A stretch of 64,000 bases of DNA from CAXXFQ01 sp963674475 (GTDB lineage: Bacteria; Planctomycetota; Planctomycetia; Pirellulales; Thermoguttaceae), in assembly GCA_963674475.2 (NCBI GenBank), contig CAXXFQ010000024.1:372001-436000 (forward strand), written 5' to 3'. This document shows positions 34,549-43,971 of the stretch, piece after piece. How positions within the stretch are numbered: the stretch's first letter is position 1; each line of letters starts with the position of its first letter. A program made the translations under genes and the position numbers. The notes under the pieces were generated by a model. The model was not told the origin of the DNA, ran no database searches, and saw only the letters and a list, made by a program, of their open reading frames with translations.

Positions 34549-37500
34549 ATGTTTAAATGGAAAAAGAGGAAAAGTCGCAAGAATCGCACTACTTCCACGC
34601 TCGGTTTAGCCAAACGCTCGCGAAACTCTCGTTTGAGACTCGAGCCGCTGGAAGAGCGACGAATGTTGAGTGTCGCCCCGTCTCCGGCTTGGTTTGCAAG
34701 TGTGGACAACACCCTTGATTTAGACCAGGTTCTTGAATCTGCGATTTGCGAGACCGGTCAGCCTCAAGTGGCTACCGCGGAAATAGTTGAAGAAACGACT
34801 TGGATTGAGTGGGATAGCCAACAGACCGAGGTGGTTCCGAACGAATGGATCATTCAACTTTCCGAAGCGGCTTTGCAACAGGTGAATTCGGTAGAGGAAG
34901 CGGCCCAATTGTTCACCGACTCCTCTGTCGGAATCCAGGTTCAAAAGGGGCTCGGACTGCCGGGACAACTTTTTGCCACCGCGCCCGGCACAAATTCGGC
35001 AACGGTGGAGGCATGGCTCGAGGCAAACGATCAGATCGAGTCGTTCTCACCCAACTTTGTTATGTACACTAACAGTACCACCCCAGATGACCCGAGTTTA
35101 TCGAGTCAGTGGGGTTTACATAATGCCAGTATAGATGCAGATATCGATGCTCCGGAGGCGTGGGATCTCAGTACGGGCCATTCCCCCACCGATTCAAGCA
35201 CTCATACAGTGGTCGCGGTCATTGATACGGGGGTTGATTACGGCCACCCCGATCTTATTGATAATATGTGGGTAAATCCTGGTGAAACCGCAGGGGATGG
35301 AATCGATAATGACGGAAACGGTTATATTGATGACATTCATGGCTGGAATTTCATAGACAGTAGTGACGGCAATCCGATGGATGACCATGGCCATGGAACC
35401 CATTGTGCGGGGATCATTGGTGCTCAAGGAGATAACGGAGTTGGGGTAACGGGGGTCAACTGGGACACCTCGATCATGGCGCTCAAATTCCTCTTTCCCA
35501 CAAATGATGGAACTGGCCGTTCCACAGGCTATGCAACGGACGCTATAGAGTGTGTTAATTACGCCACAATGATGCGTACGACATACGGCGTCAATGTGCG
35601 AGTTACCAGTAACAGCTGGGGAGGGGGGGCGTATAGCCAAGATTTATACAATGCCATTGAAGCGAGTCAATATGCCGACATCCTTTTCGTCGCAGCAGCA
35701 GGGAATGAGGGAACCAATAATGACAACTCTCCCCATTATCCCTCAAGCTATGACCTTGACAATATCATCGCCGTCGCATCGACAGACAATCAAGACAACC
35801 TTGCCAGCAGCAGTTGTTTCGGGGAAAACACGGTCGACATTGCGGCACCAGGAGCCTCCGTATATAGTACAGTCCCAACTTTCTATAATGCTAGTGGTTA
35901 CGCCTCCAAGAGTGGTACCAGCATGGCGGCTCCTCATGTGGCCGGGGTTGCGGCGTTGGCATTTTCTTACAAACCGGAAGCCAACTACGAGGATGTTCAA
36001 AATGCCATTTACGATGGCGCCGATACGCTCCCCAATCTCTACAGAATGACGAGTACCGGCAAACGACTCAACGCCTACGGGACGCTATCCACCCTATTGA
36101 TTAAACCTATTACCGTCACGACTCCGACGCAATTCGCTGAAGGGGATTCTCCGACACAGGGCACCGTGAGTATCGAGGAAGCACTTAGTGATGACCTCGT
36201 TATTTCACTCAGTTCAGGCACCTCCAACGAAATCGAAATCCCTTCGACGGTAACCATCCCTGCAGGCGAGACTTCGGTAACATTTAACATGGCTGCGGTC
36301 GATGACAGCGACATTGATGGGATCGAAATTGCAACGATATCTGCTTCCGTGACCGGGGCCTACTCAGGCGTTTCGGACACGATTCGAGTATTGGATAACG
36401 AGGAAGGAATCCTCTATGTCGATATCAATGATCCAGCCGGCGGAGATGGCTTAAGCTGGGACACCTCCTACAAATACCTGCAAGACGCGTTGGCTCGGGC
36501 GACTGTCCTCAATGGAAACGACGGAGACACGTCCAATGATATCAATCAAATCTGGATTGCCGATGGAACTTATCTGCCTGGTACAATGAGAACGGACTCA
36601 TTCTCACTTCCAGATGGCGTTACGCTCTACGGTGGTTTCGCTGGTGACGAAACCTCTTTGTACACAAGGGTTTCTGGCAATACAACGAGACTCTCTGGTA
36701 ATGTGGGGGATCCTGGTAACAGTAGCGACAACGCTTACACCGTGGTCTACTGTGACACAGGGGTCACTGCTGCCCTTGATATGCTGACCATCAGCGGCGG
36801 ATATGCAGACGATTTTTACAGTGGCATTCACGAAGGGTTGCGTGGTGGCGGAATTTACAATAAAGGCAGTCTTATGGTTGCCGATTCAACCATTTCACAC
36901 AATAGAGCATATTTTGGCGGTGGAATATATAACCTTGACGGCGATCTATTTATCTCTGACTCAACCACAATTTCGTTCAACGAGGGGACTAACGATGGCG
37001 GGGGGATATCCAATAACCACGGCGACGTCATCGTTTCTGGCTCGATTATCAAGTACAATTCGGCGATCTATGTTGGTGGTGGGATTATAAATAACCTTGG
37101 TTCAGTGACTTTCTCGGGAGACTCCCAAACTTATATTCACCACAACGAGGCAGAAGATGGCGCCGGGATTGCCAGCAACGGCTTGATTTCCATTGTTAAA
37201 CCTTATGTTTACAACACCGGCCTGCCTCCCCAGCCCAATTGGCAGGTGATGCTTGAAGATAACACGGCTTCCCAGTATGGCGGGGGGATTTACAATACGG
37301 GTCCGCTTGAAGTTGAGAACTTAAAGCTTTTGAACAACTCTGCAACGGAGAAAGGTGGAGGTCTTTATAACTCTCACAGAGGCCCGGTTACTATCGCTAC
37401 TTCATTGGTCTCAAGTAACTCAGGGAATTATGGCGGAGGGATTTATAACGAAGAAGCCGATTTCGCGATCTCAAGTTCCACTATTTCAGACAACACGGCG

Positions 37501-40500
37501 ACTAACTATGGCGGAGGGATTTATAACGAAAAAACCGATCTATCGATCTCAAGTTCGGCTATCTCTGACAACACGTCGACTAGTATTGGCGGCGGAATAT
37601 ATAACAAAAATGCCAATTTAACGATCTCAAGTTCGACTATCTCGAACAACACGACGACAAATAGCAACGGTGGTGGAATTGCCAACTTTGCAAATAACGA
37701 CCTTTCTTCTATAGTCTTAGTCTTTGACAGTGAGATCAGCGGAAACTCAGCAGTCAATGGAGGTGGGATTCGAAACTACGCTACTTCTGGTTCGGCATCG
37801 GTATCAATTGACCAATCAACCATCGTGAACAATACTGCAACTTCTTCTGTTGACTATGGGGGTGGCGGCATTTACAATCGTGCCATTAATTCTAGTACCG
37901 CCACGCTTTTGGTTACAAATTCCACAATATCGAAGAACTCTGCGAATGCGAATGGTGGTGGTGTATACAATGCAAGCACCACTACCAGTACCGCCCCACT
38001 TTCGATAGAGAATTCCTCCCTCAGTGGCAATTGGGCCAACAATGGCGGAGGGATCTGGAACAAGGATGCCAATCTAACCAGTATTAACTCGGTCATTGTC
38101 GGGAATACGGCGGCTCAAGATGGAGCCGGATTCTACTTCGACTCATCAGGGACAGCCAGCTTTACCAACACGGATATTACGCACAACACGGCCACGGCAG
38201 TCGATTCGGATGGAGGAGGGATTTATTCTGCCACCCCTGCCAATTTGACTTTGAACAATTCGATAGTCTGGTCAAATACGGCTAACACGAATCCAGATCT
38301 GCCTACCGGATACACGTCCAATAGCAACCTCATTGGAAGCAATCCGAGTTTTGCGGGAACTCCTTCATCCGGAGCTGATGGATGGGGAGACAATCCGAAC
38401 ACGCCCGAAGACGAAGCGGCTAACGATGACTATGGCGACCTCCATTTGCAAACTGGCTCTTCGGCGATCGATACAGGTAACAATGCCTTGTTGGTCGATG
38501 CCGACGACGAACCGATTATGGTCGACAAGGATGGAAAAAGGCGAATTCACAATATCAACAACAATACGACGGACATCGGAGCCTACGAGTTTGGTTCGGT
38601 TACCATTTCGGGCCCGGTGCTTTACGTCAATGGAGACGCGGCTGCAAGCGGTAATGGCCTTGCTTGGGGCACCGCGTTTAACGACCTGCAAACTGCTTTG
38701 ACCTGGGCCGATTATCTCAATAACGATTCGATTTCGACGAACGATGTCGAACAGATCTGGATCGCCGAGGGGACGTATCTGCCGAGCAAAGAACTTCAAA
38801 CAGGAGTTGCCCGGTCGAAGACCTTCTCCTTGCTCAATGACGTCACACTCTACGGGGGCTTCGATGGTACCGAAACGCTGGTTAGCCAACGTGATCTTAC
38901 TGACCCCCAGAATACCACGATCCTAAGCGGCGACATCGGCACTGTTGGCAATAGCTACGACAACTCCTACAAGGTCATCTACGCAAATGGTGTCACCAAT
39001 GCTGCACTTGATGGACTGACGATCACCGAGGGTCGCTCGAACGGAAATGGAGCCGGGATCTACATGACCTCCGGCTCTTTAGTGGTGAGCGACTCGATTA
39101 TCTCGAATAACCGGACTTCTATGTATGAAGATGGGGGCGGTATTTATAACGTTGGTGGCACATTAACCCTGTCTGGAGTGGAGTTCTCCGGAAACTCTGG
39201 CAGTACTGATGACAGTAAAGGCGGAGCAATTTACAACTCTGGAATTTTGACTATCAGTGATTCAGACTTTTTAAATAACGAGGTAGGAGGCTACTACGAT
39301 TGTTACGGTGGGGCGATTTATAATTCCGGAACCTTGAATATCAGCAAATCGACTTTCACTGAAAATACAGCAACAGGCGATGAAGATGAACATTCCGGCG
39401 GGGCAATCTACAACACCGGCAACCTGACCGTATCCGACTCGACGTTCACGGACAATGAGGCGAGCGATAAAGGTGGCGCGATCTACAGCAGCGGCGTCGG
39501 CACGTTGACGGTGAGCAATTCGACATTCACTGGAAACTCCGGTCATTCCGGTGGTGGGATTAGCGGCAGTAACTTAACGGTGAGCAATTCGACGTTCACT
39601 GGAAACTCCGCCAGTTACGGTGGTGGGATTGGCGGCAGTAACTTAACGGTGAGCAATTCGACATTCACTGGAAACTCCGCCAGTTACGGTGGTGGAATTA
39701 GAAGCAGCGGAACGTCGACCCTGACCAATTCGACTTTCGCCGGAAATTCCGCTAGCCAAGGTGGTGGGATTTACAACGGTTACAATGCGACGCTAACGTT
39801 AAATAATTCGACTCTCACGAAAAATTCAGCCTCTGTCGATGGCGGCGGGATTTACAATGACAGCACCGCTTCTCTCACGTTGAATAATTCCATCGTCTCA
39901 CTAAACACTGGAGGATTGAATCCGGAAGTCTACGGCGCCTATACCAATACGAGCAACGTCAGCCTTGTTGGGGACAACCCAAATCCGCTGTTTGTCCGAA
40001 ATCCTTCTGCAGGAACGGATGGTAATTGGGGAACCGAGGATGACGACTATGGCGATCTCCGTTTAAGGGGCAATTCTCCTGCGATCAATGCGGGTGAAAA
40101 TAGCTTGCTACCGGTTGACACTTTCGACTTAGATGAGGATGGCAATACAAGCGAAGCATTGCCTATCGATCTTTTAGGAAACGACCGGATCGTAAACAAT
40201 ACGATCGACATTGGGGCGTACGAGTACTTCTCGGTACCAACCAACATTTTGTGTGTCGATGCTAGCGCCGATCCTAATGACGGAAATAACGGCCTAAGCT
40301 GGGGAACCGCCTATGTCGATTTGCAAGATGCGTTGGCTCGAGCGACTGTCCTAAATGAAAACGACGGAGACACGTCCAATGACATCGCTCAGATCTGGAT
40401 CGCAGACGGAACCTATACGCCGGGTGACGCGAGAACCGACACCTTCTCTTTATTAAGCAACGTTGCCCTCTATGGCGGCTTTATCGGAACGGAACCATCG

Positions 40501-42294
40501 CTTGAAAGTCGTGTTTTATCCAAAGACCACGAAACGATTCTCAGTGGTGAAATTGGCACAGCGAGTAAATACGATAACTCCTACAAAATCGTTTATGCTA
40601 ATGGCGTCACCGATGCGGCGATCGATGGCCTGACAATCACCGACGGATGCGCGAACGGCGGCAGAAACGGAGCCGGTATCTCCATGACCACCGGCACCAC
40701 GTTAGAAGTAACCAACTCGTTCGTCTCGAATAATACGGCTTCCCACAATGGAGCCGGCATTTGCAATGCGGGCGGCACATTAACCCTTTCTGGCATGGAG
40801 TTCTCCGAAAACACTGGAGGCGATGAAGAAGGTCAAGGTGGGGCGATTTACAACTCTGGAATCTTGAATATTAGTGATTCAAGCTTTTTAGGAAACGTTG
40901 TGGGAGACTATGTCGAATGTTTCGGCGGGGCGATCTATAATTCTGGAACCTTAGCCATTGACAACTCGACCTTTACCGGAAATGCGGCGGATGGCGATGA
41001 CGATCATCACGGCGGAGCAATATACAACACCAGTAACCTAACCGTATCCCACTCAGAGTTCACGAACAACGTAGCGGAGGATGACGGTGGTGCTATCTAT
41101 AACAGCTATAACGGTACGCTGACGGTGATCGATTCGACGTTCACTGGAAACTCCGCTGGCTATCTCGGTGGTGGAATTTATAACTACGGCACCTCGCATG
41201 TTGTCAACTCCGTTTTCAATGGAAACTCGGGCCGTTATGGTGGCGGAATCTACAACAGCAACGCCAAAACGCTGACCCTGACCAATTCCACTCTCGCCGG
41301 AAATTCCGCTACCCAAGGTGGCGGGATTTACAATAACTTCAATGCAGTGGCTACGTTGAATAATTCGACTCTCACGAAGAATTCAGCCTCTAACGATGGC
41401 GGCGGAATTTACAACAACAGCACCGCTTCTCTCACGTTGAATAACTCCATCGTCTCATTAAACAGTGGAGGAGGGAATCAAGAAATCTCCGGGGCGTATA
41501 CCAATGCGAGCAATGTCAGCCTTATTGAGACCGACCCAGAGTTTGTACGCAATCCTTCGGCGGGGACAGACGGCACTTGGGGAACCGCGGATGATAACTA
41601 TGGCGATCTCCGCATCAAACCCACCTCGCCTGCGATTGACCGCGGCTCTTCCACTTTGCTGCCGGTCGATGTCTGGGACCTTGACGAGGATGGCGATATG
41701 CTAGACCGATTGGCTCGCGATCTGATCGGCAACCCAAGAGACAATGGCACGGCACCCGATGTCGGAGCCCATGAGTGGGTTCCTCTCGTCTATGGCGACA
41801 GCAATGAAGATGGCATTGTCGATCAGGATGAATTTAATCTCATCTGGCTGAATTACGGATATGGTACGCCGGACTGGTCAGGAGGTGACCCGATTTTGAA
41901 TGTAAGGGGAACCGTTGCCTGTGATTGCAACTTAGATGGAAAAGTCGATATCAACGACCTATTACACATGATTGGGGACTTACAAGCTAGCCTTTTAGTG
42001 GTCGATGATCCAATCGATGATATCTCTCTCAACGACGGCGACTCTCAACCTGGATTGATCGATTTGTACTCGGTTTTTGGTATGTCATACGGGGATACAA
42101 GAACCCAATTACGTTTTACGGTCGAAAGCAGTGATACGAGTTTGGTAACTGCCGACTTGCTGTACGATGAGTATTTGAATTTGACCTATCTGTCCGGGGC
42201 TTCCGGCCAAGCTACCATCAAGGTCACGGCGAGCATCATTCTTTGGGATTCGACGCTAACGCTCGAGGATGAATTTACCTTTACCTTAACCTAG
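34549..42294 (+). CDS. Giant surface protein: subtilisin-like protease, Calx-beta-like domain, beta-helix modules, dockerin (2581 aa)
   Basis: ATG 34549 follows AGGAG by 7 bases; the upstream 14 codons lack support. LEPLEERRML occupies residues 31-40. An S8 protease domain follows with Asp226 (VVAVIDTGVDYGHPDL), His282 (HGTHCAGI) and Ser458 (SGTSMAAPHVAG), plus the oxyanion AAAGNEG. A propeptide-like region (residues ~70-180) precedes it. A Calx-beta-like domain (FAEGDSPTQGTVSIEEA to ISASVTGAYSG) is next, then three large beta-helix modules opening with the LYVD...GLSW.T.Y..LQDAL..A pattern near 36412, 38618 and 40246. Dockerin-type loops (GDSNEDGIVDQDEFNLIW and DCNLDGKVDINDLLHMIG) lie near the end. 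A self-processing surface adhesin or glycan-handling protein is likely. Paralogous in its modules to the gene at 15033-23684. Confidence 0.88.
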   Translation: MFKWKKRKSRKNRTTSTLGLAKRSRNSRLRLEPLEERRMLSVAPSPAWFASVDNTLDLDQVLESAICETGQPQVATAEIVEETTWIEWDSQQTEVVPNEWIIQLSEAALQQVNSVEEAAQLFTDSSVGIQVQKGLGLPGQLFATAPGTNSATVEAWLEANDQIESFSPNFVMYTNSTTPDDPSLSSQWGLHNASIDADIDAPEAWDLSTGHSPTDSSTHTVVAVIDTGVDYGHPDLIDNMWVNPGETAGDGIDNDGNGYIDDIHGWNFIDSSDGNPMDDHGHGTHCAGIIGAQGDNGVGVTGVNWDTSIMALKFLFPTNDGTGRSTGYATDAIECVNYATMMRTTYGVNVRVTSNSWGGGAYSQDLYNAIEASQYADILFVAAAGNEGTNNDNSPHYPSSYDLDNIIAVASTDNQDNLASSSCFGENTVDIAAPGASVYSTVPTFYNASGYASKSGTSMAAPHVAGVAALAFSYKPEANYEDVQNAIYDGADTLPNLYRMTSTGKRLNAYGTLSTLLIKPITVTTPTQFAEGDSPTQGTVSIEEALSDDLVISLSSGTSNEIEIPSTVTIPAGETSVTFNMAAVDDSDIDGIEIATISASVTGAYSGVSDTIRVLDNEEGILYVDINDPAGGDGLSWDTSYKYLQDALARATVLNGNDGDTSNDINQIWIADGTYLPGTMRTDSFSLPDGVTLYGGFAGDETSLYTRVSGNTTRLSGNVGDPGNSSDNAYTVVYCDTGVTAALDMLTISGGYADDFYSGIHEGLRGGGIYNKGSLMVADSTISHNRAYFGGGIYNLDGDLFISDSTTISFNEGTNDGGGISNNHGDVIVSGSIIKYNSAIYVGGGIINNLGSVTFSGDSQTYIHHNEAEDGAGIASNGLISIVKPYVYNTGLPPQPNWQVMLEDNTASQYGGGIYNTGPLEVENLKLLNNSATEKGGGLYNSHRGPVTIATSLVSSNSGNYGGGIYNEEADFAISSSTISDNTATNYGGGIYNEKTDLSISSSAISDNTSTSIGGGIYNKNANLTISSSTISNNTTTNSNGGGIANFANNDLSSIVLVFDSEISGNSAVNGGGIRNYATSGSASVSIDQSTIVNNTATSSVDYGGGGIYNRAINSSTATLLVTNSTISKNSANANGGGVYNASTTTSTAPLSIENSSLSGNWANNGGGIWNKDANLTSINSVIVGNTAAQDGAGFYFDSSGTASFTNTDITHNTATAVDSDGGGIYSATPANLTLNNSIVWSNTANTNPDLPTGYTSNSNLIGSNPSFAGTPSSGADGWGDNPNTPEDEAANDDYGDLHLQTGSSAIDTGNNALLVDADDEPIMVDKDGKRRIHNINNNTTDIGAYEFGSVTISGPVLYVNGDAAASGNGLAWGTAFNDLQTALTWADYLNNDSISTNDVEQIWIAEGTYLPSKELQTGVARSKTFSLLNDVTLYGGFDGTETLVSQRDLTDPQNTTILSGDIGTVGNSYDNSYKVIYANGVTNAALDGLTITEGRSNGNGAGIYMTSGSLVVSDSIISNNRTSMYEDGGGIYNVGGTLTLSGVEFSGNSGSTDDSKGGAIYNSGILTISDSDFLNNEVGGYYDCYGGAIYNSGTLNISKSTFTENTATGDEDEHSGGAIYNTGNLTVSDSTFTDNEASDKGGAIYSSGVGTLTVSNSTFTGNSGHSGGGISGSNLTVSNSTFTGNSASYGGGIGGSNLTVSNSTFTGNSASYGGGIRSSGTSTLTNSTFAGNSASQGGGIYNGYNATLTLNNSTLTKNSASVDGGGIYNDSTASLTLNNSIVSLNTGGLNPEVYGAYTNTSNVSLVGDNPNPLFVRNPSAGTDGNWGTEDDDYGDLRLRGNSPAINAGENSLLPVDTFDLDEDGNTSEALPIDLLGNDRIVNNTIDIGAYEYFSVPTNILCVDASADPNDGNNGLSWGTAYVDLQDALARATVLNENDGDTSNDIAQIWIADGTYTPGDARTDTFSLLSNVALYGGFIGTEPSLESRVLSKDHETILSGEIGTASKYDNSYKIVYANGVTDAAIDGLTITDGCANGGRNGAGISMTTGTTLEVTNSFVSNNTASHNGAGICNAGGTLTLSGMEFSENTGGDEEGQGGAIYNSGILNISDSSFLGNVVGDYVECFGGAIYNSGTLAIDNSTFTGNAADGDDDHHGGAIYNTSNLTVSHSEFTNNVAEDDGGAIYNSYNGTLTVIDSTFTGNSAGYLGGGIYNYGTSHVVNSVFNGNSGRYGGGIYNSNAKTLTLTNSTLAGNSATQGGGIYNNFNAVATLNNSTLTKNSASNDGGGIYNNSTASLTLNNSIVSLNSGGGNQEISGAYTNASNVSLIETDPEFVRNPSAGTDGTWGTADDNYGDLRIKPTSPAIDRGSSTLLPVDVWDLDEDGDMLDRLARDLIGNPRDNGTAPDVGAHEWVPLVYGDSNEDGIVDQDEFNLIWLNYGYGTPDWSGGDPILNVRGTVACDCNLDGKVDINDLLHMIGDLQASLLVVDDPIDDISLNDGDSQPGLIDLYSVFGMSYGDTRTQLRFTVESSDTSLVTADLLYDEYLNLTYLSGASGQATIKVTASIILWDSTLTLEDEFTFTLT
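39550..39687 (+). repeat. 69-bp tandem rung duplication
   Basis: Two adjacent, almost identical 69-bp units begin at 39550 and 39619, and a third partial unit at 39688. Each encodes one 23-residue beta-helix rung (GGGIxGSNLTVSNSTFTGNS, then A/S and Y). Near identity at DNA level shows recent in-frame slippage or recombination. Confidence 0.8.
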
Positions 42295-42333
42295 AAGAAA
42301 TGACCAGCCTTACAAGTTGGTCATTGTAATGAG

Positions 42334-42369
42334 AAAGGGGGTGGTTGCTTTGCAATCGCCCCTTTTTTT
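42334..42369 (+). terminator. Rho-independent terminator of the giant protease gene
   Basis: AAAGGGGGTGGTTGC pairs with GCAATCGCCCCTTT around a TTT loop, followed by a T-run. It is 40 bases after the stop codon. A smaller hairpin TGACCA/TGGTCA precedes it. Confidence 0.8.
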
Positions 42370-42373
42370 ATTC

Positions 42374-42415
42374 GTAACCGCTCCAGGAAGTGCGTTGTTG
42401 CTTTGGTTTTTTGCC
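42374..42415 (+). repeat. Short dispersed repeat, copy b
   Basis: GTAACCGCTCCAGGAAGTGC and the following ~20 bases match the reverse complement of 60604-60645 almost completely. The copy lies between the terminator and the left end of an IS3 element (42425). Confidence 0.6.
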
Positions 42416-42498
42416 GTGATGAGGCGGCCTGCTATTCAAAAACTGGTCCATGTGGTATGAGAGTATCCAGAGCCCTGTAGGGGTGGAAGGAGACTCTT

Positions 42499-42783
42499 GT
42501 GAAGAATCGCGGGAAGCGACATACGCCGGAGCAGATTATCAGGAAGCTTCGTGACGCGGACGCGATGCTCAACTCGGGCAAGACGATCGGCGAAGCGTGC
42601 CAAGCCTTGGAAATCTGTGAGCAGACGTTTCATCGCTGGCGGCAGCAGTACGGTGGAATGAAGGCCGAAGAGGCGAAGCGGCTGAAAGAACTGGAACAGG
42701 AGAACAAGCGTTTGAAGCGTCTGGTGGCTGACCAAGCCCTGGATATCCAGATACTTCGGGATGTGGCAGAGGGAAACTTGTGA
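42499..42783 (+). CDS. IS3-family transposase OrfA, copy B
   Basis: 94 aa, identical in sequence to OrfA of copy A, with the same GTG start and AAGGAG ribosome binding site. It encodes the DNA-binding half, and its stop overlaps the orfB start. Confidence 0.9.
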   Translation: MKNRGKRHTPEQIIRKLRDADAMLNSGKTIGEACQALEICEQTFHRWRQQYGGMKAEEAKRLKELEQENKRLKRLVADQALDIQILRDVAEGNL

Positions 42784-43676
42784 GCCCCTCTCGGAAACGT
42801 GAGACGGTAATAAAGCTCAAAGGGAAGCACGGCGTGAGCGAGCGTCGAGCTTGCCGAGCCTTGAAGCAGCCTCGTAGCACACAGCGTTACGAGACGAAGC
42901 CGCGCGACGATGAACCGCGTTTGGTTGATCGGATGCTTGAACTTGTTAGCGGGCGTCCTCGTTTCGGCTATCGTCGGATCAGCGCGTTGCTGCAAGCCGA
43001 AGGTTGGCGAGCGAGCTTCACAAGGGTTTACCGTCTGTGGCGTCGAGAGGGGCTGAAAGTGCCTCAAAAACAGCGGAAACGACGACGATTAGGCTCGGGT
43101 GAGAACGCTTGTCATCGCCGTCGTGCAGAGTATAAGGACCACGTGTGGACATGGGATTTCATCTTTGATCGGACGACGAGTGGGCGTTCGCTAAAGTGGC
43201 TGTCGATCATTGATGAATTCACAAGAGAGTGTTTAGCGTTGAAAGTGGCTGGCAGCATTACCTCGGAAGATGTGATCGATACGCTGGCCGAACTTTTTGC
43301 GATGCGAGGCGTGCCAAGAAATATTCGTAGCGACAATGGCCCGGATTTCATCGCCAAGACGGTTCGAGAATGGTTGGAGCGAGTAGACGTGAAGACGCTC
43401 TACGTAGCACCAGGCAGCCCATGGGAAAACGGCTATGCCGAAAGCTTCCATTGTCGGCTTCGAGACGAGCTTCTGGCTCGTGAGGAATTTGAGAATCTCC
43501 AAGCTGCCCGGCGATTGGCCAAAGCCTGGCAGGAAGACTACAACCACGTTCGGCCACACGGTTCGTTGGGCTACCAATCCCCGTCGAAATTTGCAGCGGG
43601 CTGTGCCGCTTCCGTTCGGGCTACGCCCTCACTCCAGCAGCACAGCCCGAAATCTGACCCATTACCCGTTACCTAA
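42780..43676 (+). CDS. IS3-family transposase OrfB, copy B (E189D)
   Basis: 298 aa with the same integrase core as copy A (D126, D185, E221). A single G-to-T change turns the conserved NGPEF into NGPDF (residue 189), next to the second catalytic Asp. The glutamate is commonly conserved in IS3 transposases, so activity of this copy may be reduced. Confidence 0.9.
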   Translation: MSPSRKRETVIKLKGKHGVSERRACRALKQPRSTQRYETKPRDDEPRLVDRMLELVSGRPRFGYRRISALLQAEGWRASFTRVYRLWRREGLKVPQKQRKRRRLGSGENACHRRRAEYKDHVWTWDFIFDRTTSGRSLKWLSIIDEFTRECLALKVAGSITSEDVIDTLAELFAMRGVPRNIRSDNGPDFIAKTVREWLERVDVKTLYVAPGSPWENGYAESFHCRLRDELLAREEFENLQAARRLAKAWQEDYNHVRPHGSLGYQSPSKFAAGCAASVRATPSLQQHSPKSDPLPVT

Positions 43677-43971
43677 CCGAAACTCTCATAACCCCTGGTA
43701 CAGAAAATTAAAGCCGGTCAGAGGTGCCCAAGTGGATTCTGCGGAACGCTGAACTACCCCCTCTCTCAGGGTAGGTTGCGAGATGTTTATTGCCAGAAAT
43801 TTTTGTGTTATTCTTTTCTTGAGTTACATTCATTGACAGTGTTTGACATTTCTGGTAAAGTCTTGTTTATATTAATAGAGATAGAAGTTAAAAGCTTCAC
43901 ATCTTTGACGGTTCTACATTCGCGGTTTTCCAAGTTGAGAAGAGGCAGCTCACCTGGAAAGGACATCTGCA

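Larger units (their letters stand above)
42425..43720 (+). mobile_element. IS3-family (IS407-like) insertion sequence, copy B
   Basis: 1296 bp, same as copies A and C. The outermost left base is C instead of T. It is flanked by GAGG on both sides (42421-42424 and 43721-43724), a plausible 4-bp target duplication, so this copy marks a clean insertion event. Confidence 0.9.
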
